The translations under genes were made by a program, and so were the position numbers. From positions 930,001-994,000 of the forward strand of contig OU744736.1 of the NCBI GenBank assembly GCA_916613615.1: 64,000 bases of DNA. Direction: 5' to 3'. Under the pieces are notes generated by a model. It was not told the origin of the DNA. It did not search any database and was given only the letters and a program-made list of their open reading frames with translations. Position 1 is the stretch's first letter; each line of letters opens with the position of its first letter. The DNA is from Steromphala cineraria. Its lineage: Eukaryota > Mollusca > Gastropoda > Trochida > Trochidae. Positions 38,801 to 49,344 of this stretch are shown in pieces.

Positions 38801-41800
38801 TGTAGGTGCGGGAAGATACCTGCCTTGTGGGTCTTGGAAGATACCTACCTTGTAGGTGCGGGAAGATACCTACCTTGTAGGTACAGAAGGATACCTACCT
38901 TGTAGGTGCGGGAAGATGCCTACCTTGTAGGTACAGAAGGATACCTACCTTGTAGGTGCGGGAAGATGCCTACCTTGTAGGTACAGAAGGATACCTACCT
39001 TGTAGGTGCGGGAAGATACCTACCTTGTAGGTACAGAAGGATACCTACCTTGTAGGTGCGGGAAGATACCTACCTTGTAGGTACAGAAGGATACCTACCT
39101 TGTAGGTGCGGGAAGATACCTACCTTGTGGGTCTTGGAAGATACCTAACTTGTAGGTCTTGGAAGATGCCTACCTTGTAGGTACAGAAGGATACCTACCT
39201 TGTAGGTGCGGGAAGATACCTACCTTGTGGGTCTTGGAAGATACCTAACTTGTAGGTCTTGGAAGATGCCTACCTTGTAGGTACAGAAGGATACCTACCT
39301 TGTAGGTGCGGGAAGATACCTACCTTGTGGGTCTTGGAAGATACCTAACTTGTAGGTCTTGGAAGATGCCTACCTTGTAGGTACAGAAGGATACCTACCT
39401 TGTAGGTGCGGGAAGATACCTGCCTTGTGGGTCTTGGAAGATACCTACCTTGTAGGTGCGGGAAGATACCTACCTTGTAGGTACAGAAGGATACCTACCT
39501 TGTAGGTGCGGGAAGATGCCTACCTTGTAGGTACAGAAGGATACCTACCTTGTAGGTGCGGGAAGATGCCTACCTTGTAGGTACAGAAGGATACCTACCT
39601 TGTAGGTGCGGGAAGATACCTACCTTGTAGGTACAGAAGGATACCTACCTTGTAGGTGCGGGAAGATACCTACCTTGTAGGTACAGAAGGATACCTACCT
39701 TGTAGGTGCGGGAAGATACCTACCTTGTGGGTCTTGGAAGATACCTAACTTGTAGGTCTTGGAAGATGCCTACCTTGTAGGTACAGAAGGATACCTACCT
39801 TGTAGGTGCGGGAAGATACCTGCCTTGTAGGTACAGAAGGATACCTACCTTGTAGGTGCGGGAAGATACCTACCTTGTAGGTACAGAAGGATACCTACCT
39901 TGTAGGTCTTGGAAGATGCCTACCTTGTAGGTACAGAAGGATACCTACCTTGTAGGTGCGGGAAGATACCTACCTTGTAGGTACAGAAGGATACCTACCT
40001 TGTAGGTGCGGGAGGATACCTGCCTTGTAGGTGCGGGAATATACCTACCTTGTAGGTGCGGGAGGATACCTGCCTTGTAGGTGCGGGAATATACCTACCT
40101 TGTAGGTGCGGGAAGATGCCTACCTTGTAGGTACAGAAGGATACCTACCTTGTAGGTGCGGGAGGATACCTGCCTTGTAGGTGCGGGAATATACCTACCT
40201 TGTAGGTGCGGGAGGATACCTGCCTTGTAGGTGCGGGAATATACCTACCTTGTAGGTACAGAAGGATACCTACCTTGTAGGTGCGGGAGGATACCTGCCT
40301 TGTAGGTGCGGGAAGATACCTACCTTGTAGGTACAGAAGGATACCTACCTTGTAGGTGCGGGAAGATGCCTACCTTGTAGGTACAGAAGGATACCTACCT
40401 TGTAGGTGCGGGAAGATACCTACCTTGTAGGTACAGAAGGATACCTACCTTGTAGGTGCGGGAAGATACCTACCTTGTAGGTACAGAAGGATACCTACCT
40501 TGTAGGTGCGGGAAGATACCTACCTTGTGGGTCTTGGAAGATACCTAACTTGTAGGTCTTGGAAGATGCCTACCTTGTAGGTCTTGGAAGATACCTACCT
40601 TGTAGGTACAGAAGGATACCTACCTTGTAGGTGCGGGAAGATACCTACCTTGTAGGTACAGAAGGATACCTACCTTGTAGGTGCGGGAAGATACCTACCT
40701 TGTAGGTACAGAAGGATACCTACCTTGTAGGTCTTGGAAGATGCCTACCTTGTAGGTACAGAAGGATACCTACCTTGTAGGTGCGGGAAGATACCTACCT
40801 TGTAGGTACAGAAGGATACCTACCTTGTAGGTGCGGGAGGATACCTGCCTTGTAGGTGCGGGAATATACCTACCTTGTAGGTGCGGGAGGATACCTGCCT
40901 TGTAGGTGCGGGAATATACCTACCTTGTAGGTGCGGGAAGATGCCTACCTTGTAGGTACAGAAGGATACCTACCTTGTAGGTGCGGGAGGATACCTGCCT
41001 TGTAGGTGCGGGAATATACCTACCTTGTAGGTGCGGGAGGATACCTGCCTTGTAGGTGCGGGAATATACCTACCTTGTAGGTACAGAAGGATACCTACCT
41101 TGTAGGTGCGGGAGGATACCTGCCTTGTAGGTGCGGGAAGATACCTACCTTGTAGGTACAGAAGGATACCTACCTTGTAGGTGCGGGAAGATGCCTACCT
41201 TGTAGGTACAGAAGGATACCTACCTTGTAGGTGCGGGAAGATACCTACCTTGTAGGTACAGAAGGATACCTACCTTGTAGGTGCGGGAAGATACCTACCT
41301 TGTAGGTACAGAAGGATACCTACCTTGTAGGTGCGGGAAGATACCTACCTTGTGGGTCTTGGAAGATACCTACCTTGTAGGTCTTGGAAGATACCTACCT
41401 TGTAGGTACAGAAGGATACCTACCTTGTAGGTGCGGGAAGATACCTACCTTGTAGGTACAGAAGGATACCTACCTTGTAGGTGCGGGAAGATACCTACCT
41501 TGTAGGTACAGAAGGATACCTACCTTGTAGGTGCGGGAAGATACCTACCTTGTGGGTCTTGGAAGATACCTAACTTGTAGGTCTTGGAAGATGCCTACCT
41601 TGTAGGTACAGAAGGATACCTACCTTGTAGGTGCGGGAAGATACCTACCTTGTAGGTACAGAAGGATACCTACCTTGTAGGTCTTGGAAGATGCCTACCT
41701 TGTAGGTACAGAAGGATACCTACCTTGTAGGTGCGGGAAGATACCTACCTTGTAGGTACAGAAGGATACCTACCTTGTAGGTGCGGGAAGATACCTACCT

Positions 41801-42850
41801 TGTAGGTACAGAAGGATACCTACCTTGTAGGTGCGGGAGGATACCTGCCTTGTAGGTGCGGGAATATACCTACCTTGTAGGTGCGGGAGGATACCTGCCT
41901 TGTAGGTGCGGGAATATACCTACCTTGTAGGTGCGGGAATATACCTACCTTGTAGGTGCGGGAATATACCTACCTTGTAGGTGCGGGAAGATGCCTACCT
42001 TGTAGGTGCGGGAGGATACCTGCCTTGTAGGTGCGGGAGGATACCTGCCTTGTAGGTGCGGGAATATACCTACCTTGTAGGTGCGGGAGGATACCTGCCT
42101 TGTAGGTGCGGGAATATACCTACCTTGTAGGTGCGGGAATATACCTACCTTGTAGGTGCGGGAATATACCTACCTTGTAGGTGCGGGAGGATACCTGCCT
42201 TGTAGGTGCGGGAATATACCTACCTTGTAGGTGCGGGAGGATACCTGCCTTGTAGGTGCGGGAATATACCTACCTTGTAGGTGCGGGAAGATGCCTACCT
42301 TGTAGGTACAGAAGGATACCTACCTTGTAGGTGCGGGAGGATACCTGCCTTGTAGGTGCGGGAATATACCTACCTTGTAGGTGCGGGAGGATACCTGCCT
42401 TGTAGGTGCGGGAATATACCTACCTTGTAGGTGCGGGAATATACCTACCTTGTAGGTGCGGGAATATACCTACCTTGTAGGTGCGGGAAGATGCCTACCT
42501 TGTAGGTGCGGGAGGATACCTGCCTTGTAGGTGCGGGAATATACCTACCTTGTAGGTGCGGGAATATACCTACCTTGTAGGTGCGGGAATATACCTACCT
42601 TGTAGGTGCGGGAAGATACCTACCTTGTAGGTGCGGGAAGATACCTAATACCTACCTTGTAGGTGCGGGAAGTTACCTACCTTGTAGGTGCGGGAAGATA
42701 CCTACCTTGTAGGTGCGGGAAGATACCTACCTTGTAGGTGCGGGAAGATACCTAATACCTACCTTGTAGGTGCGGGAAGTTACCTACCTTGTAGGTGCGG
42801 GAAGTTACCTACCTTGTAGGTGCGGGAAGTTACCTACCTTGTTGATGCGG
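35868..42850. repeat. 25-bp hairpin satellite, about 279 copies
   Basis: Each monomer is acctaccttgtaggt plus a 10-bp linker. The 15-mer is an inverted repeat, ACCTAC-CTT-GTAGGT. Linker types are acagaaggat, gcgggaagat, cttggaagat(g), gcgggaggat and gcgggaatat. From 35868 to about 40000, acagaaggat and gcgggaagat alternate, making a 50-bp dimer. From about 40000 to 42600, gcgggaggat/acctgcc and gcgggaatat types dominate. At 42600-42850 the units become irregular (acctaatacctacc, gcgggaagtt) and end at a mutated copy (cttgttgatgcgg). Longer periods are visible: the gcgggaggat block starting 40008 recurs at 40833 (+825) and 41833 (+1000). Confidence 0.97.
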
Positions 42851-42978
42851 TAAGAGTATATCCAGTTAAAAATGTAATTTATAAAAGTATATGATGCTAA
42901 CATAAAATTACTTCAACAGCAGGTAAATTGACAATCTGATTGTCTGCGTGGAACCAGTACGACGAGGCGTGCATATCA

Positions 42979-43320
42979 ATGTTTATTACCCATATGGTTG
43001 GAAATAAGTGGTGACGTATTTTCAATATGAGCACTAGTGCACATATCACTTCGCCTGTGACGTCATAACACCATTGTTCGTGACGTCACCGTAGCCGGCC
43101 GTCACAAGGGAAGCGGCCCGTTTCTTGGATATTTCTAAGACGGTAAAATGGAATAGAATCGGTAATAAAGAAATTATTACCCTCGGAACTGTGTCATATG
43201 ACTTTTACGAAACTCGTGCAAATTTGTGTATAACCCTCGCTCTCGCTCGGGTAATACAAAAATTCACACTCGTTTCGTAAAAGTCATATGACACACTTCC
43301 TTGGGTAATAATCTCTATAT
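42979..43320. repeat. Right inverted arm of the fold-back element
   Basis: Reverse complement of 35126-35509 with about 43 bp missing between cacttcgcc and the shared gtgacgtcat block. It ends with the palindromic tip and 'gggtaataatctctatat'. Confidence 0.9.
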
Positions 43321-43962
43321 CTTATACGCTTGTAATAAACGCCTCGGCAAGTGTCGCAGGGGACTTACAAAGATGTTGTTGTTTTATCTGGTTTGTGGTG
43401 GTGGTATAAGAGGATTGTTTATTCAAGTCTCACTTCACATAGGATACACAGGAATAAACATTTTAAAGGTTATGAGAGATTATAACTAAAAGTTTACATG
43501 AGAACAAACATAGACCGCTAATACTAAAACTACATAGAATATATATGTACATATATTAGAGATACATCTATGCTTCCTTTTTTTTATAGAATATAAAAGC
43601 ATGTTTTGCAGTAAAATAAGCATTATGTTTAAAAATTAAAATATATTTATCTTCATCACAGAGCTCTATAAATTTGAAATAGCTAAAACAGACAATGTCG
43701 AACAACCTTTAACTCATCTCATCATACACAGGGCAATGTTGCATGTAACCTCTGGATTATGCCTGTATAACAATCAAGGTTATCATTTTACTTTGGATTA
43801 AGATTACTTCTGTTTTTAAGTTTTCTTTTATTTATAGTTGAAGAAACGCGTTCTATAAAAACACACAAACAAAAAGAGATGATTCTGGTATTGTAAATGT
43901 AAGTTTGTTGGGCTAAGCAAAATGCACACAAATGTTTGTAAGAGTAAGAGTTGTTATGATTC
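43321..43962. other. Non-coding stretch; nothing recognised
   Basis: AT-rich flank between the fold-back element and the 38-bp minisatellite, without a credible exon. Confidence 0.4.
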
Positions 43963-45075
43963 GAAAGTATAAGGATAGTAAATGTTCATAGAGTATAGCT
44001 GAAAGTATAAGGATAGTAAATGTTCATAGAGTATAGCTAGAGTATAGCTGAAAGTATAAGGATAGTAAATGTTCATAGAGTATAGCTGAAAGTATAAGGA
44101 TAGTAAATGTTCATGGAGTATAGCTGAAAGTATAAGGATAGTAAATGTTCATGGAGTATAGCTGAAAGTATAAGGATAGTAAATGTTCATGGAGTATAGC
44201 TGAAAGTATGAGGATAGTAAATGTTCATGGAGTATAGCTGAAAGTAGGAGGATAGTAAATGTTCATGGAGTATAGCTGAAAGTATGAGGATAGTAAATGT
44301 TCATAGAGTATAGCTGAAAGTATGAGGATAGTAAATGTTCATAGAGTATAGCTGAAAGTATGAGGATAGTAAATGTTCATAGAGTATAGCTGAAAGTATG
44401 AGGATAGTAAATGTTCATAGAGTATAGCTGAAAGTATGAGGATAGTAAATGTTCATAGAGTAAAGCTGAAAGTATGAGGATAGTAAATGTTCATAGAGTA
44501 TAGCTGAAAGTAGGAGGATAGTAAATGTTCATAGAGTATAGCTGAAAGTATGAGGATAGTAAATGTTCATAGAGTATAGCTGAAAGTATGAGGATAGTAA
44601 ATGTTCATAGAGTATAGCTGAAAGTATGAGGATAGTAAATGTTCATAGAGTATAGCTGAAAGTATGAGGATAGTAAATGTTCATAGAGTAAAGCTGAAAG
44701 TATGAGGATAGTAAATGTTCATAGAGTATAGCTGAAAGTATAAGGATAGTAAATGTTCATAGAGTATAGCTGAAAGTATAAGGATAGTAAATGTTCATAG
44801 AGTATAGCTGAAAGTATAAGGATAGTAAATGTTCATAGAGTATAGCTGAAAGTATAAGGATAGTAAATGTTCATAGAGTATAGCTGAAAGTATAAGGATA
44901 GTAAATGTTCATAGAGTATAGCTGAAAGTATAAGGATAGTAAATGTTCATAGAGTATAGCTGAAAGTATAAGGATAGTAAATGTTCATAGAGTATAGCTG
45001 AAAGTATAAGGATAGTAAATGTTCATAAAGTATAGCTGAAAGTATAAGGATAGTAAATGTTCATAGAGTATAGCT
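43963..45075. repeat. 38-bp minisatellite, about 29 copies
   Basis: The unit is gaaagtataaggatagtaa followed by atgttcatagagtatagct. The second copy is followed by an 11-bp partial duplication (agagtatagct, 44039-44049). Variants are zoned: tataagg units at both ends, tatgagg units in the middle (about 44208-44708), and tcatgg instead of tcatag at about 44110-44280. There are no coding signs. Confidence 0.97.
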
Positions 45076-46419
45076 GATGTACATGTCATCCTACTGGTAC
45101 TACTATATAGACTAAAAAGCAATCTTATTATTTGAACAGTTTGGAGCTTGTAATAAAAAATCGAACTGGCGTTAATTACTTCAATAATAGGAAGTAAATG
45201 ATACAAAATAAAATTGGTAATTCACCGGTTTAGATTTGAAAGTACCTAATGATAATTAGAATCTGATTGGGTCGTTGATCATTCCGCGTCTCCTGTTATG
45301 GAACTACACGCTGATTGGCTGACATATAACAGAAAGGAAAGTGTAGTCATTGTAAAAGGTTTGCTTTGCTGGCTTAGTTTGGTCTTGAAATTAAAGTATG
45401 ATTTATGGTAAAAGATGTATCAATGGCGAAAAAACTAATAACATAGAAGCGATTGTAGCGTGTATTGTTATTGAACACCATGCGAGATGGGCTATTATTA
45501 GAGTCCCTATACATATAACATCCTGCTTGGTGCATGCCCAGCTTACAGAGAGATCAGCTGTGTTGTTTCTGTAACAAAACTGAACAGATTTGAGTGCATG
45601 TTAATGATTTTAAATTGATTGAACCAAAATATTTTACTGAAAAGTATATTTATTTTGCATATTTCTGATTTTGTTATTTTTTTAAATATATTTGAATTTT
45701 CTTCCTGCTTTAGCATATCATTTTCTTACTTCCTCGTTTGTTAAGAGTTAAAATGCATTCACTTTGTTATCGGAGATGTTGTATGGAATACATGTCAAGT
45801 GCATGTCATCTTATATAGCATGTAGTGCTAGTGTTCTAGTTCTAGTGCTATTCTACACACTCCGCATCAACCTCCACCACAGCTCATGGAAATCGGTTAA
45901 GAGGTGAAGAGGATAAAAACAAGGCGAATTTGCTGATTCAAGCAATAAATGATACATTATAAGCATATGCTAGCAGTATGATGTTAAATACGAAAATACC
46001 TTAACGCCATTTGAGATAAGAAAAGGCAACCGGAAATTAGACTGTTATTTGTTATTCGTCATTGGGCTTTCGATTGACCCAAAAAATAATTTATTTGCTA
46101 TTCGTCTTTCAAATATTTCTTCTATTGAATGACGACAATACATCTATTTGCCATTCGTCAATTTTATGTTCATGCTCTCTGAATGATCAATGATATAGCG
46201 AATAACAGTCTAATTTGTTGTTTCCTAGAAAAACATATAATACCATGCCCATTCCTGTAATGGATCAAATATAGTATATCGTTTAATTCATTTATCGTTT
46301 ATGTATGAATTGATAATTAAGCTATTTATATAACTTATGATATACCTTAGAGATATTATCAAAAATGCGAAATTATCTGCTTGTGATTTGACTGCGGACG
46401 TGTGTGTGAATGTAGCGGA
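45076..46419. other. Non-coding stretch; nothing recognised
   Basis: AT-rich, with a short imperfect repeat tgctagtgttctagttctag near 45827-45851. The minus-strand open frame at 44985-45206 runs out of the minisatellite and is not a gene. Confidence 0.4.
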
Positions 46420-46518
46420 ACTAACATCGCTATTGTACATGAGTTGAATGATACTAACATCGCTATTGTACATGAGTTGAATGATACTAACATCGCTATT
46501 GTACATGAGTTGAATGAT
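46420..46518. repeat. 33-bp tandem repeat, three perfect copies
   Basis: The unit actaacatcgctattgtaca followed by tgagttgaatgat sits at 46420, 46453 and 46486. Because 33 is a multiple of three, two minus-strand frames stay open through it and give short repetitive peptides. There is no other evidence of coding. Confidence 0.95.
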
Positions 46519-47277
46519 ACGTCTCCTAGTTGTACCTTACTAAACACCAATCTGTAGACGATCATAAAGTGAATTTTAAACATCAGCTATATATTTCACA
46601 TTGATTTGTATGGAACATATAATACCATTTTTAACAAACATATTCTCTCGATGTTATTTTGGTGATAGATTGATTGTTCCTACCTTTTAAGTAAAAACCT
46701 AAGCTATCGAGCTTTTGTTAAAATTTTAAACTAACTTCTTTGAGAGGCATTTTATAAGTTGGAATGACAATAATGCAGAGGAAAATATGGATGACAACTT
46801 CTTCGTTCAATGTATGCAACGTTTCGACACATATTCTTTTGTCGTTCCCAAGCAGAGGAAGAGTAATGATGTAGGGGCATATATATAAGTAAAAATAATT
46901 AAAATTTCAAACTGCTGCAACTGTGTGCAGTAACATTTTATTTCATTAACCCGTTATATATAGTATAATGAAGTCATACGATATATTCTGATTTTAGCAG
47001 AAATCAATATCGACGCCACCATGATTGATTTGAGACTGAATAAAGATTAGGTCAATAAAACAAGGTATGTTGCACAATATGCTTATGCGTGTGGAACTAT
47101 TGCCTGTACGCAGTCTAAGGATTGCCTGTTTGATCAAACATGTACAGGCAGCCACAAGTCCTTGTGAGGAGGATATCGATGACGTTGATCTAACCATAGT
47201 CCCGAGTATACTATTTAGCGATGACGTCAGAGAAAGACTCGATCACTACTGTTTTTATGTCATCATGACACAAACAA
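46519..47277. other. Non-coding stretch; nothing recognised
   Basis: The open frames on both strands around 46994-47360 overlap each other and the MITE that follows; neither has a motif. Confidence 0.4.
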
Positions 47278-47564
47278 TCAAATTGGCAGAAGCACGTCTT
47301 TTGGAAATTTTATATTTTCAATTTCTCACTGATAATTGTAAGTCAATGCTTAATGTATAATTCTAACAGTGTCAAAATGTCATTACCCACCCAATAGTCA
47401 GAGAACAAATGAAAAAGATTCACATAAAGTCTATTGGCGGCCATTTTTGTGTGAACACCTTTGCTTCATTTACTTAAAATACCTTGTCTTTCAATTGGAA
47501 TCATTTATTTCAATTTCCTGACATCACCTTATATCCCCCCTAAGACGTGCTACTGCTCCTTTAA
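47278..47564. mobile_element. TTAA-type MITE, copy C (diverged left end)
   Basis: The unit 47282-47560 ends gacgtgctactgctcct followed by TTAA (47561-47564). Its left end is degraded (attggcagaagcacg, flank tcaa). The internal block ttcacataaagtctattggc and ggccattttt matches copy B in reverse orientation. No coding capacity. Confidence 0.8.
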
Positions 47565-48087
47565 ACAGCGTTGTATATATATTTATTTGTCCTATATGTA
47601 CCCAAATTAGATTAATCATAAATGTATTATTGGTTTTGCTTCTGTGAATTTAACGAAAATACTCAACCAAAGCTTTATTGAAGAGAAAAATAACACAGTA
47701 CGTGTATTTCAAATAGTAACAATAAGAAAATAGTTATTAAATATGATTGATATGGGTAAAACCATTACAAACTCGCTTAAAGTCTTAAATATCAACCTTA
47801 CGAATTAAGGTATTAAGGTTCGATTTTTGAAAAAGGAAGAAACAGGTTATGCCAATTGAACTGACAATTCACTTGTATTTATTGTTATTTGTTCGTCACA
47901 GAATCGGAACTTGGGGAGAAGGTGATATATTTCCGGAAAGAGTCAAAACCGAAAACAAAACAAGTTATTATTTACATTGTCCGTTGAGTCATAGTCTAGA
48001 AAAGAAATAATAACACATGTGATCAAGTTGCAGAGGAATCCAGTTGTTCCCATTTTAGAAGTATGGCTACACAAGTATTAAAGTATA

Positions 48088-48109
48088 GAAGAAGAAGAAG
48101 AAGAAGAAA
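48088..48109. repeat. (GAA)n microsatellite, LINE tail
   Basis: About seven GAA units. On the minus strand this is a (TTC)n run following an AATAAA-like signal, as expected for a retroelement 3' end. Confidence 0.9.
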
Positions 48110-48560
48110 AATATTTTATTTATGTGTAACGTGGTACATATCACTTTCCGACAACATAATACAAATTATGAATAGCGTTCCACCCGGCCATAATGTCTAT
48201 GAGACACATGGCAGCTAAAATACATAACACGACAAACATATATAAAAGATTTAAGTGACGGTGACGTTATATATAAGTATTATGGGATTGGTAACATATT
48301 TTCGTCCATTTTTATCAATAGAGCGGCAAGAGGCTTTGTAAACCTCTCATTACGTAATAAGAATACAGATTGGGCTGTTGAAGTCAACTGTATAAGAAAG
48401 AAATGGTTGAAAAGAGAAATATCCTGCCATATGTTTACCTTAGATTGGAATAAAGGTCACACTCAGCAAGATAATGTTTTTCATCTTAATTTCATTGCGA
48501 CTGCAAAACTTACTAAATCCTATTACAGTAAAATGCAAAATTGTAATAATATAGAGTTGA
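48110..48560 (-). pseudogene. Decayed LINE 3' remnant
   Basis: Minus-strand translation gives pieces of the LINE ORF2 C-terminus in shifting frames. 'FCSRNEIKMKNIILLSVTF' matches the position of the zinc-knuckle block (C..N-E-I..E..H/I-L..C), and FLLRNERFTKPLAALLIKM matches the following helical tail. Frameshifts and stops separate them. The 3' end is a (TTC)n tail at 48088-48109. The assignment rests on pattern resemblance to the remnant at 17186-17680 and is moderate. Confidence 0.45.
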
Positions 48561-48923
48561 TTTGCTGATTTTATCTATCTAATGTTTAAAATAACTACAT
48601 TTCCGCTTTTGTATGTACACATTGCTTGATGGTTAAAGTTCATATTTGTGAAGTATAATGGCACATTACTGCTTTTATTGCTATTAATATATTTAACATG
48701 GTAAATTGATCCAAAAATATATTATATGTAAATATATATAACACCGTGGACACAGGATACACCTATAATAATACTAATAATAACAATAATAACTCATTAT
48801 CAGCATAACAAGGAAACTGATGAGGCACTTAACCCGGGAGATAGGGAAATCGGGATATTTCGTTAAATCAAGGAAACGGTATATATTATTACCCTGGTCG
48901 TTATAATGTTTCCACTAAAATAC

Positions 48924-49285
48924 TTAAAGGGGCAAGAGAACGTTTTTCTGGAAATTTCATATTTTAAATTTTTCAGTGAAAATTGTACCTTAATGCTAAA
49001 TGTATTTATTTGATAGTGTCAAAAATCTCATGACACAAACCAATCATCCATAGACAGAGAACACATTATAAAGATTCACATAAAGTCCATTGACGAAAAT
49101 TTGTGTGTGAACACCGTTAATTAACTTTGTGTAAGAAAAAGGAATTGCATGGCTGAACTTTAATTATATACTTGATTTATTACAGCTTCATTTGTTTAAA
49201 TACATTGTCCTACAGTTGGAACCACGTATATTCAATGTTCTTTAATCACCTAACATTGCCCCTAAACGTGCTACTGCCCCTTTAA
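48924..49285. mobile_element. TTAA-type MITE, copy D
   Basis: The 354-bp unit 48928-49281 is flanked by TTAA on both sides (48924-48927 and 49282-49285). Its left end is aggggcaagagaacgttttt and its right end aacgtgctactgcccct. The internal order is the same as copy C (ttcacataaagtccattga). No coding capacity. Confidence 0.87.
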
Positions 49286-49344
49286 GAAAGAGTGCTCATT
49301 GCAGTGTAGTAAAGGATAGCGTAGTAGAATATTTATCTCACTAT

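Larger units (their letters stand above)
35126..43320. mobile_element. 8.2 kb fold-back element with a satellite core
   Basis: Inverted arms at 35126-35509 and 42979-43320 enclose unique DNA, a TATA/CRE cassette and about 7 kb of a 25-bp satellite. The outer ends are atatagagattattaccc and its complement. The arms match closely (shared blocks gtgatatgtgcactagtgct, tgacgtcacaggcgaa, accatatgggtaataaaca), except that the right arm lacks about 43 bp present at 35396-35439. Each arm starts with its own palindrome of about 120 bp. No transposase frame exists. Elements with tandem repeats in their core are known in bivalves (the pearl-type elements), but here the core is far larger and the arms are long inverted repeats. 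No clear target duplication was identified. Confidence 0.85.

Noticed and set aside
35868..42850. CRISPR array or coding repeat protein
   Set aside because: The 10-bp linkers are drawn from a handful of types, not unique spacers. The 25-bp period shifts frame at each unit and meets stops in every plus frame.
46288..46583. Repeat peptide ORFs on the minus strand
   Set aside because: They exist only because the repeat unit is 33 bp long. Two frames are equally open, with no other support.
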